Below, one piece after another: positions 55,284-64,000 of a DNA stretch of 64,000 nucleotides. Position numbers and translations under genes: made by a program. The stretch is from Phoronis australis (taxonomy: Eukaryota > Phoronida > Phoronidae): contig NMRA01000252.1 of NCBI GenBank assembly GCA_002633005.1, positions 425,641 to 489,640 on the forward strand, read 5' to 3'. Every line of letters starts with the position of its first letter. Position 1 is the stretch's first letter. The notes under the pieces were generated by a model. That model saw nothing but the letters and a program-made list of their open reading frames with translations. It made no database searches and was not told the origin of the DNA.

Positions 55284-56068
55284 TTTGATACAGACCACTC
55301 TTCCGATAGTGAAATAGTGAAATTAATACCAGGTGGTTCCTTAAAGCCAAACTGAATGTGATTTTAGTCTGCACAAGCTTACATGTCAACCCATGTCGTA
55401 GCTTTTTTAGTATATTTCGAACGTGATCTATCTGCGGGTTTTAAACGACTCTTACAAACAGTGACAAACCTGGTAGGTGCAGTTCCACAGTGACCACAGT
55501 GACTAAAAAACTCTTGACAATATTACGATTATCAACACGAGATTGACAGGTTTGATCAAGATTATAAATTTTATATGCAGTACGGAAAGATGCATGTACA
55601 AGTCGAGGAAAAGGGGAACTTTAAGAAGGAATACCTAACTAGGCTTAATTTTTGTGGACTTGACTCTTCAACACTGAAGCCAATCGTGGGCGACGGCAGT
55701 CAAGAGGTGACATCTATTGGTTTGATTGTGGGTCACTTGCAGAATGAGCCAGCAACTCAATTAAAACGTGTGATAATTAGTGACCGTCGTTTATTAAGCC
55801 TGTTCGTTTTAGCGAAGCTTTACGGTATAGTTTGCACGATATGGAGTGAATGTACCTTATTCACAATTAGCACTGACCCTTTGTATATGTCTCAAAACAA
55901 GGTTATTTGCCAGAATCTGTGACATGTATAGACCCACAGGCAACATATATAAAATGAGAGTTTAGCGCACTTTTTATCTTTAAAAAGACAATGACCTCTG
56001 GGGCTTTTATTAATATATTGAAAAATTAAAGTACCGAACGTCAACATCCAATTTTAGGTCCTTCGAAA
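55284..56068. repeat. Near-identical repeat of 53707-55282 after a single-N join
   Basis: Starts right after the single N at 55283 with TTTGATACAGACCACTCTTC, as at 53707, and runs to GGTCCTTC, the very bases that precede the N. Identity is above 99 percent by eye apart from the 790-bp indel. Best explained as the second haplotype laid in tandem by the assembler. Confidence 0.9.
55518..55922 (+). CDS. Hypothetical open frame, copy 2 (shortened)
   Basis: Same frame as 53942-54457 with a D-to-G and an A-to-T change. It stops earlier (CQNL then stop) because the 790-bp segment is absent. Probably the allelic counterpart and not a separate gene. Confidence 0.25.
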   Translation, partial: QYYDYQHEIDRFDQDYKFYMQYGKMHVQVEEKGNFKKEYLTRLNFCGLDSSTLKPIVGDGSQEVTSIGLIVGHLQNEPATQLKRVIISDRRLLSLFVLAKLYGIVCTIWSECTLFTISTDPLYMSQNKVICQNL

Positions 56069-58138
56069 ACAACGATTCCTTTTCATCTGTTTACAACCTT
56101 TAGGTATTACCGCATGCACATGTAGGTTATATTTTCAAAAGCTTCGGAATTTTCCTGTCCTGGCTGTCGTAGCATTGGTTTGATTTTCTAAAAAAAACAT
56201 GGTCTGCCATCGACCTTTAGAGGGAAGTCGCCTATATAAACGGTGGAAAGTCATTCTTTTGTGTTCAGTCAACCGGGGTCCAGTTTCACAAAAGTTATAG
56301 GCCGTATAGCAACAATGACGTCGCATTAACAAGCATCACGTTGTTAGTGCTGAACAATGCACGTGACGTCATGCAACAATCAAAACTTATCTAGCGAATA
56401 ACTTTTTAAACTTTATGCAACTCATCTCAGTTGTACGTCATGACTCCGCCACCTTCTCCCGCGCTATCAGGGCGAGTTTCCTGATTTCGGTTACCGGGTT
56501 AAAAACGTGTTGTTATCAGTTTGACAATAGGATTTACTACACTGTGCAGCAAATTAAACGCTCGTTGTTCACCTGATAAATTCTGACTAATCCAGCAAGT
56601 AGGCTATGAAACAGCACACATGCTGGCAGATACTTTAACAATACTATTTGCAAACTACTTTCATCAAATGTCGTGAAGCCAATTTTATGAAGTACTACAG
56701 ATGTATATCACCAAAAAAGTTCGAACAGGGAATGAAAAGTGGTTTTCATAAATGCTGCGTCATTGTAGTGAACCAAAATCATAGACTTGCTTGCGTAATA
56801 CTAGATGAGATGGTGATTGTGGATATTTCGTTAGTGGTTGGCCAGGAAAATGGTACGCAACGATTCAGGCACACGAGGCTCGGGGAAATCTGAGCTGCGT
56901 TTACTTGAGTTTACCATGGCACTAGGTCGTTCTAAATACACCGATATTTTCTGCCAAGAGCATTTCATTGTTTCCTTTGATATCTTTAGCTAGCGTTAAG
57001 ACTGATCATGGCCTTCTCAGGTATGCCGGCCGGGAGCCCGGAGGCTGGGGTTCGGGGGCCGCCGTCACAAGGTTTCTCGGTGCACACACAATGACGTGCT
57101 TCATTTTTTAATTACGTACAAACATAATCTACTTTTGGGCTCATGCATTCACAAATACAAACATCATCCAAAGGCTAGTCGGATGAAGCAGTGTATTAAA
57201 ATAACAACAAATACAGCAAAGAGTTTTTACAGTTTACACCTAAATACAAAAGTTCAAAAGACACTAAACTAACAAAGAGCTAAATAGGGATAAGCTGACT
57301 AACTAAAACTTACATGAAGCAGTATAATTAGTATTTAGATCGCTAGAGGTAATAAGAGTATAGTGATATACGTGTAGTATAAAACTTTCTATGTCTCCAT
57401 ACAATGTAAATGATGACTACACTAAACCTCGGTTAAGTCAGACGTGCTAACGTCAGATCTTCGCTCAATTCCAACAAAGTTTCGTGGAACCGTTGACCTT
57501 GCGTTAATTCCTTAATAAAGTATGTTTTTTAAGTCGGATCTTCGCTCAACTCCTTGAAAATTCGAGGAACAATTGACCAAATCCACCTTGTTACCTCGCT
57601 GAAGTCCGTCATAAATTTTTCTTTAAAAAATCGCCGGTAATGCATATACAGTACATGTACATGAATGATTTTTAATAATTTACTGGCAGATTGCCTAAAC
57701 TGTTACTGCACGTGGAGTCTTGGCTGCTATTGACGATGTCCTAGACAATGGCCCACACCTTTACCATGAGACTAGCTAGTAATTGAGAATACATTATAGT
57801 TGTAAGATGTAAAAAGATTTGTACAATATAAAACTGAAGTATAGGTAATAACTAGTATGAGACAAAATAAACAGATAAACAAAAAGAAAGGGTTCTGAAT
57901 TTTTTTGGATCCCAGTTTTGAAAGTTTCAAGTGTTTTTGAGTTTTTGATGTGGTCGATCGTCTGCTGAGTTCCAAAGTATGGGTACTAAGTATCTAAAAC
58001 TGTGTAGGCCATGTTTTGTTTTGTTGTGTAGACATTGGGAATCTAAACATTCATTAATCCTCTGCCATTTTAAGAATTGTCGAGTGTCAGAGGTTTACTG
58101 AACAGTGACTCGTGTATGATGGGTTTTGAAAATGAAGA
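56069..58138. other. Non-coding stretch with CRE-like sites
   Basis: 56310-56430 has closely spaced TGACGTC sites, including CACGTGACGTCA at about 56381-56392, which overlaps an E-box. This could be promoter-like, but no gene start is evident. A plus-strand frame at 56648-56893 is unrecognised. At 57425-57600 there are paired TCGGATCTTCGCTCAA-type motifs resembling a decayed mariner/pogo-type terminus. Otherwise nothing. Confidence 0.35.
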
Positions 58139-58262
58139 GTAAGTACATGTACAGTGTGAATACGTGTACAGTGTAAGTGCACGTGCAGTGTGAGTAAGTA
58201 CAGTGTAAGTGCACGTGCAGTGTGAGTAAGTACAGTGTGAGTACACGTGCAGTGTGAGTACC
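58139..58262. repeat. Tandem repeat, 32-bp-based (GTACAGTGTAAGTGCACGTG)
   Basis: About four imperfect copies of GTACAGTGTAAGTGCACGTG followed by CAGTGTGAGTAA, itself made of two related half-units around CAGTGTGAGTA. Confidence 0.9.
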
Positions 58263-58484
58263 ATTATGTGTCTATTGTAAAGGGAAGTTTGACTTGTGTG
58301 CACATGATTGTGTCTTCATATTCTGTTCTGCCATGAAATTCGTAGATTGGTTTTTAATGCATATTTGAAAGGCTTTTCATCTTTTTAGGAATTTCTTTTG
58401 GGACAAAAATGCCAGACAATGTCACAGTAGTTGTGTACAAGTAGCTGTTAAGAGCGTGATGCAGGGGTAATAGAGACGAGATTT

Positions 58485-58823
58485 ATGAGTATTCCGATAA
58501 TAGCGCTTGACTTGTTTAGCAGTTTTTTGGGATATCGTAGGTGTATGTCAAATGTCAAGATGTTGTCTGTGTTGAGGCAGTTGGTGGAGTTGATAGAGAA
58601 AGTCGGACACGAGGGATCTATCGGTGTTGATGACCATAAAACTGTTCAATTATTGTGTACTATATTAAGGTCCGAGCACAATAGTTTTGAATTAGGTCTT
58701 CGAACTAAGATAGCTGCGGAATGCGTATGGCGGAACGAACCGATCCTTGGCGGCGGAGAATCAATTAAGTTGGCGGCGGAACTCGGAATTGCGCATTTTT
58801 TCGAAAATTTGATTACTCAGTGA
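58485..58823 (+). CDS. Hypothetical protein, 112 residues
   Basis: ATG-to-stop single frame with a predicted helical character: MLSVLRQLVELIEKVGHEGS, then HKTVQLLCTILRSEHNSFEL and GESIKLAAELGIAHFFENLI. Codon use and amphipathic spacing look protein-like. No family recognised, no splice sites needed and no clear promoter. Could be a genuine small gene, one exon, or an ORF of a mobile element. Confidence 0.35.
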   Translation: MSIPIIALDLFSSFLGYRRCMSNVKMLSVLRQLVELIEKVGHEGSIGVDDHKTVQLLCTILRSEHNSFELGLRTKIAAECVWRNEPILGGGESIKLAAELGIAHFFENLITQ

Positions 58824-59760
58824 TTTCAGATGAACTAGCGAGCCTTGATACGCCGTAAAATGTCTCATTTGTTACATTTTACATTGTAAAGCCTCCCCTA
58901 AAGTGCAACATTTTACATTGAATGCAAGAAATGTACCATTGTTATTATTTACCAAGTCATATCACAAAGTAAATTAACAAAACCACGAAGAGGTGGTATC
59001 TGACTCGGCTAGGGGCACTCGAGTGTTTGAATACGAAAGTTTGGATATCTGGCCACTTATAGAGTGGTCTCGGACAAAAAGTGACCCATTTAGAGAGTAA
59101 TTATGTGTAAAAATTTACATTTTGCAAAATTCTGTTTCGGAAACTCAAACGTGGCACCCTTTTAGTTAGCATTATTCGAAAATGGCACCATTTTGGAGGG
59201 TATTTTTTGCTGTAAAAACAGTGCACCTCGTGGGCGCCACTTTCGTAAACCTCTTCTATAGGAATACCTTATAGAAGAGGTATAGGCTAAACATTATCAT
59301 TATTATTATTATTATTATTGTTGTTGATGTATTTGTTGTTGTTATTGTTGAATTTCTTTAATCAGAACACTGTACAATATACTCAATACCTGCTTAGCAA
59401 AGTCTTAATATACCATGGTCCTTAAACATTTTAAAATCATTTCATTAATGGTTCAACGTTTTCACCGGTCTTCGCATAATGGACAGCGAGTGACGTTTCA
59501 AATGGAATTTAAAGGGGTTCTTAAGTTCAGCAGTAACAATATTGTGAGAAACGTCTTGACAGCTGTAAATTCACAGTAGGCCTAATTTTGGGAAAGTGGG
59601 GTTAAGATTTAATCAATCTTATTTAGACGTGCACCAAGTTAAAAAATTGATTATTTCTGAACTATCGGTAAGAACGGTATTGTTTGTAAAATAACTATTT
59701 TCTTCTGTAGTTTGGCACAAAGAACTGGATTCAGTCTTTTACTAACGACTTACGCCTAAA
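58824..59760. other. Non-coding stretch with a simple repeat
   Basis: Contains (ATT)n/(GTT)n at about 59296-59350 and a short duplicated AGAAGAGGTATAGG-type motif at about 59250-59290. Nothing else recognised. Confidence 0.45.
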
Positions 59761-59980
59761 CGTGAGGACACCCGCCGTGTTATATTTGTCTGTTGTTGAA
59801 AACACGCGAGGACACCCGCCGTGTTATATTTGTCTGTTGTTGAAAACACGTGAGGACACCCGCCGTGTTATATTTGTCTGTTGTTGAAAACACGTGAGGA
59901 CACCCGCCGTGTTATATTTGTCTGTTGTTGAAAACACGTGAGGACACCCGCCGTGTTATATTTGTCTGTTGTTGAAAACA
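59761..59980. repeat. 44-bp tandem repeat, five copies
   Basis: Unit CGTGAGGACACCCGCCGTGT plus TATATTTGTCTGTTGTTGAAAACA starts at 59761, 59805, 59849, 59893 and 59937. Copies are nearly identical (one CGCGAG variant), so the expansion is recent. Not CRISPR: there are no spacers. Confidence 0.97.
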
Positions 59981-60274
59981 TTGTTCTTTGAACTAGCGAT
60001 CGTTCTACGTTGATATGCAAGCTCAAAAAATACGGCTGCTGTCACCGGGTCAATAGCAAAGCTGGCAACGGACACACAAAACACGCAACAATTCTATTTA
60101 GAACGGGCTCCCACATTTTTAGAAGAACACAGTGGTTTAACTGAGGGATTTGAACTAGGTTTCATTGAACGTGGGTCGTCATATCTGGCATAATTAAGAT
60201 TTCTCAGTGCAGCTTGGTCGTATAATATGTAATTTTAGTTGTATCGCATAGTTGATCTACTTAACCAGAGTAGA

Positions 60275-60404
60275 GTTACACAAGCGACGGTCTTTGTAGC
60301 GTTACGTACCGAAAATGACGTCACACAATAGGAATAATGAACATTCCCATAGTTTGACATCCGATATTCGCTGTGTAACGCTACGAAGAACTTCACTTGT
60401 GCAA
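60275..60404. mobile_element. 130-bp hairpin element (MITE-like)
   Basis: GTTACACAAGCGACGGTCTT...TAGCGTTAC (60275-60305) pairs with GTAACGCTACGAAGAACTTC...ACTTGTGC (60375-60404) with a few mismatches, around a 69-base loop containing AATGACGTCA. No coding content. Confidence 0.7.
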
Positions 60405-61404
60405 ATCTTTTGACTAATTTGACAGAATAATTTCGTGCTTACAAAACTGGTTAAAAATACGACACTGTTGACTGTTAACTAGTTTGAATAGGAGCGAGTC
60501 TACAGGAAGCTCATACAGTAGTCAGACGTCCGCACAAGGGTTTTAACCAATCTACAGAAATCAAGATGTTCATCACCCTGCTGCAACATTGAAACTGCAC
60601 CAGGTTCTTCGACCCATCTACTTGAATCCCAAAAAAGCGTAAAAGTGGCAAAAATATACAGTGCGTGGTACTTTTAATGGACAATGTGAAAACTGAAAAT
60701 TGGGCAAGTACAAGTGGCTGATAGAATTTCGAACACTATGCGACACTGCAATTGAAACCGACCCTGAATGCACCTCTACACTGATGCCTCCAAAAGGAAT
60801 AAGCTATCTTGTCGAAACTATCCACAAATAAGGACTGAGAATTCCTTCATCATTTTATCTAAACCCCTAAGACATGCGTACTACACGTGCTCAGATTGCA
60901 CCTTTTTCATGTTTGTGAACTCAACCAACCTACAAATGTAGGTGCCAGCTGCTTGAACTATAGTTTGTGTTCTGAATAGTGAACCATAAGTAGCATATTC
61001 CTGAAAAGTGAAAAGGTGTCAGATTTTTAAATTTTACTCAATTAAGAAATCAACCAAAACATCTAGCGTTGTAACTATATCAGTTGCTTAATAATTTCAC
61101 AATCAGAAAGACTACTTTCATCAGTTAACCTCATGACACGATAATTGGGTTTGAGCCTTGAGATTAACAAACCTGTTTCTAACGCCAAAAGTAATAACTT
61201 CAAAGTGAACCATTGATTTAAGGCCTCAAATTTTTATGACGTGACAGCGAAAGTGTTGTTAAACTGAATTTCTGTAGAGTTTGGATATATGTTCTAAATA
61301 CAAAAACCCATTTTAAAATTCTGCTGAATGACATTTAAATCGTACCTAACAATTTCGGGAGACCAATTTAAAGTGACTCCACAGATTAATAAGCATTATT
61401 AATA
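60405..61404. other. Non-coding stretch
   Basis: AT-rich, nothing recognised. Confidence 0.4.
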
Positions 61405-61579
61405 TTTCCCGTTTTACAATATTAGGCAAAGAGTTTTACCAAACGAGGACTGCTCTTTCTGTAAGAATGATTCAGAGGATCTTTTCCATCTGTACTGGTT
61501 TTGCAATATTGTACAGGATTCTAATTGGATGACGTTTAGTGATAGCATTTGCCAAAAACGGATTGATGTAACGCCCTAA
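61405..61579 (+). pseudogene. LINE reverse-transcriptase C-terminal zinc-knuckle remnant
   Basis: The plus strand reads FYNIRQRVLPNEDCSFCKND, SEDLFHLYWFC, then NIVQDSNWM to a stop. The pattern LP..C.FC....ED..HL...C......W is the zinc-binding region found after the reverse transcriptase of non-LTR retrotransposons. Only this short piece remains. Confidence 0.65.
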
Positions 61580-62223
61580 GATATATTCTTGAGCAATCTG
61601 ATGGGTTTGAAATATATAATGATCACAAGAAAATCTTCGATAAGTGGACCGCGTGGCCATGATTAGTTATCTGATGTAGTTTCCTATTATGAGTTTGCCT
61701 GCGTGTGCGCTTGAGTGTTCGCGTGAGTGTGCGCGCGAATGATGTGCTTCAGAAGAAACTTGGCCCGCACACTAGCGATGAAACGTGATTCGCTAATATA
61801 TTTTCACAACTAAGATAGTACCCGTCGGTTTTCGAAACTTTTTTGATCTCGCTCCCTTTGTATGGGGCAGGGCAATTACGACCGCATTAGCGATGACTTC
61901 AAGGCAATAATACACTGGATGAAAGATATGATAACACACGTGGACTAAAACTGATGATTTTTCTGTTAAAGTGGCTTCCTAAATTGAATTCCTCCGGAAG
62001 AAATACGACAAGTATAAATGTAAAGCCAAAATACGATTTCATTGTTTTTGTTGTGCTTAGCGAGGAAAGTCTGCATTAATGTAATGCCGGATTTGCTTTA
62101 TGACCTGTGAGCGTCAGCAAAAGATTGCAAGAACGCTTTATCAATAACAAACTTCTTCTCGGCTTGGAAACTCTTTTAATCGGGAGGAACATTTTTACTA
62201 TACCAAGAAGCTGTGCATGATAC
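61580..62223. other. Non-coding stretch
   Basis: A GTGTGCGCTTGAGTGTTCGC-type simple region at about 61695-61740; otherwise nothing. Confidence 0.4.
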
Positions 62224-62236
62224 GCCTATAGGGACA

Positions 62237-62682
62237 TTATTAACTTAAGAGTTTGGACACAGTAATCATCCCACAACCGGACGATCGCCGCACAAATAAA
62301 AAAGTTCATTCTAAATCAACGTTTCGTCTATTCATTTGACATCATCAGGATCATATTTACAACAATTTAGGACAACAAGTGCCAACATACAGCTCAGGTA
62401 ACATCAGTGTAGGCACTGACTTGTCATTCAGTGGCCATTCAAAACCAGCACGCCACTGATTCTCTGAATAATATGCAGGGAGCTCAGTGATCCTGCAGCT
62501 ATGGTGACGACCAGCTACTGACCATAATCCTTGTATCTCTCGCTTCACTTTATGGATGTTACCTGAGCTGTATGTTGGCACTTGTTGTCCTAAGTGAATC
62601 CTGACTTGATGTCTAATGAATAGAGGAAACGTTGATTTAACATGAACTTTTAAATTTGTGCTGCGATCGTCCGGGTTTTTAA
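62237..62682. mobile_element. Fold-back insertion with hammerhead-like motifs and 13-bp TSD (Penelope-like?)
   Basis: A perfect direct repeat GCCTATAGGGACA flanks it (62224-62236 and 62683-62695). Inside are two inverted arms, about 62275-62405 and 62555-62680, with a perfect 39-base core (62367-62405 against 62555-62593) and more diverged outer parts. The left arm, on the minus strand (62348-62320), reads CTGATGATGTC...GACGAAACG. That is a hammerhead-type CUGAUGA / stem / GAAAC core, as found in Penelope-like retroelement termini. The right arm has a degenerate plus-strand version at about 62600-62631. No coding domain. Confidence 0.6.
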
Positions 62683-63062
62683 GCCTATAGGGACACATCT
62701 ATAAATTCGAGCAGGCACATTTAACAGAATTTGCATTCAAACAATCTGAGAAAGAAGCCGTGAGTTAAACTTCTTTCAACATAGTGTGTACGTGAAAACT
62801 AAGAAGCTCTTTGCCAGCCGAGAGACGGCAGCACAGAACGGTCTCCTGCAAAGCCTCTCTAGATTGGCCAACAGTAGCTTCTGATTGTCTCCAATACATT
62901 ATATATTAGTATTATATAGAGAATTGAGGACGATCATTAGCCGGGGACACACGTACCAGAGTTTTACAACAAACGCGAATTGTTCGTATGATCTTTTCCG
63001 TACAAACAGTATTGAGGACGGAAGCGGAAATTCATCGCCGGTTTCCGTCGACGAAGTCTCCA

Positions 63063-63189
63063 ATGGCACCGTTGGTTGTGAAGGTTTTTCCTAATGAAAG
63101 TGAAGTGACCAAGAATTTGTGTGAATATGTCGTAAACTGTGCTAAGCAAGCTCTTGAAAGACGCCAACTGTTTGTGATTGGACTTTCGG
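63063..63189 (+). CDS. PGLS: 6-phosphogluconolactonase, first coding exon
   Basis: The exon encodes MAPLVVKVFPNESEVTKNLC and EYVVNCAKQALERRQLFVIG, ending LSG, then the donor GTAACT at 63190. The LSGG-type loop after a short N-terminal helix is the start of the PGLS/glucosamine-6-phosphate-isomerase fold (human FALGLSGGS). The enzyme hydrolyses 6-phosphogluconolactone in the cytosolic pentose phosphate pathway. An upstream in-frame ATG at 62988 exists; 63063 is preferred because it gives the family's usual length before LSGG. Later exons lie beyond the window. The exon ends with one base of a glycine codon. Confidence 0.75.
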
Positions 63190-63259
63190 GTAACTTATCA
63201 ATTGTTTTGTAGAAAAATCCACACGTCCACAACCACAGACGTTCTCAGCGGCACTTACT

Positions 63260-63969
63260 CACTAGTTGGATATGATGGACCCTAACTTATTCCAAATAAA
63301 TCCACTAAATGTAGTTCTAAATGAATGATTTTGGTATCTTTGTATTCCTCAGACATCTGGCTATCCGTACAAATCATTTTCACGACCCTCAATTACTCTA
63401 GTCTATAACTAACAAGTATAACTACTCCATTCTGAACTTGGTACACTTTAGCATTAGCCACGCGCATTGTGAAATCGGCAGCCATTTCAGGGAACTAACT
63501 ATATCTAGCGCCATCTATCGGCGATTTGCTACAACACGCGCTGTTCCTTTTTCATCAGTCAACATGGACGACGATAACATGACGATGACAGATACGATCG
63601 TGAGAGAGACGACGAAGGTGATGACGAGAGCAGATGATTAATAACGACTGACGTTAATAATATTGACGAAATCGACCAATGACGTTGACTGATGAAAAAG
63701 GAACAGCGCATGTTGTAGCAAATCGCCGATAGATGTCGCTAGATACAGTAAGTTCCCTGAAATGGCTGCCGATTTCACGATGCGCGTGGCTAAAGTGGAC
63801 CGAGTTCGGAACAGCGTAGCTATAGACTAGAGTAATTGAGGGTCGTGAAAATGATTTGTACGAATAGCCAGATGTCTGAGGAATGCAACGATACCAAAAT
63901 TATTCATTTAGACCTTACATTTAGTGGATTTATTTGGAATAAGTTAGGGTCCATTATATCCGACTAGTG
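63260..63969. mobile_element. 710-bp fold-back element in PGLS intron 1
   Basis: The left arm 63260-63563 and right arm 63684-63969 are inverted copies at about 90 percent. Both outer ends begin CACTAGTYGGATAT, and long identical blocks follow (GGACCCTAACTTATTCCAAA, CGGCAGCCATTTCAGGGAAC, CTATCGGCGATTTGCTACAA). A 120-base purine-rich loop lies between. The CACTA start resembles CACTA/EnSpm termini, but I cannot find a matching 3-bp target duplication. It is non-coding. Confidence 0.85.
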
Positions 63970-64000
63970 CCTTCTCAACTTCTGATCGTCCCCAGCAATA

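Noticed and set aside
59761-59980. CRISPR-like array
   Set aside because: Direct tandem repeat without spacers, in a eukaryotic genome.
63438-63641. Open frame inside the 710-bp palindrome
   Set aside because: Crosses from arm to loop of a fold-back element, with low-complexity loop content.

Overview
This window is eukaryotic, nuclear and animal. It has spliced genes with long introns, AT-leaning non-coding DNA, many minisatellites and many DNA-transposon remnants. The recognisable proteins are metazoan: an NKRF-type XTBD/dsRBD/G-patch/R3H protein, a three-MAM secreted or anchored protein, a TRIM-NHL RING protein, WD40 exons and a 6-phosphogluconolactonase first exon. A heterozygous marine invertebrate (ambulacrarian, cephalochordate or lophotrochozoan) fits best; I cannot fix the phylum from the sequence alone.

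Layout. 0.8-1.9 kb: two consecutive exons of a minus-strand WD40 protein. 2.2-2.6 kb: a 60-bp minisatellite that runs into an assembly gap. 3.4-9.2 kb: non-coding DNA with one dispersed repeat. 10.2-13.1 kb: the plus-strand NKRF-like gene, with a minisatellite and a hairpin in its intron. 14-15 kb: a small TIR element and a 21-bp minisatellite. 15.8-26.9 kb: the minus-strand MAM gene, rebuilt from six phase-compatible exons; its 6-kb intron holds a TTAA-flanked element, a gap and hAT debris. 27-42 kb: repeat-rich DNA dominated by hAT-type sequences (transposase fragments and short elements ending in TGGCGGATC), with two back-to-back duplications, a LINE endonuclease fragment and minisatellites. 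43.1-45.0 kb: a TRIM-NHL gene cut off at a single-N contig join. 46.1-48.2 kb: a TTAA-flanked element carrying a broken THAP domain, then a 1-kb inverted repeat. 50-56 kb: a dispersed repeat, unrecognised open frames and an apparent unmerged haplotype duplication. 58-64 kb: minisatellites, a LINE zinc-knuckle remnant, a fold-back insertion with hammerhead-like motifs, PGLS exon 1 and a 710-bp fold-back element in PGLS intron 1.

The genes are not an operon and show no obvious joint function. They are ordinary neighbours on both strands: RNA biology (NKRF), cell surface (MAM), ubiquitin ligase or RNA-binding (TRIM-NHL) and pentose phosphate pathway (PGLS). I found no convincing new multi-gene system. 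The more unusual material is structural: nested TTAA elements, large fold-back repeats, a 13-bp-TSD insertion with paired ribozyme-like motifs, and duplications at single-N joins that look like two haplotypes laid end to end.
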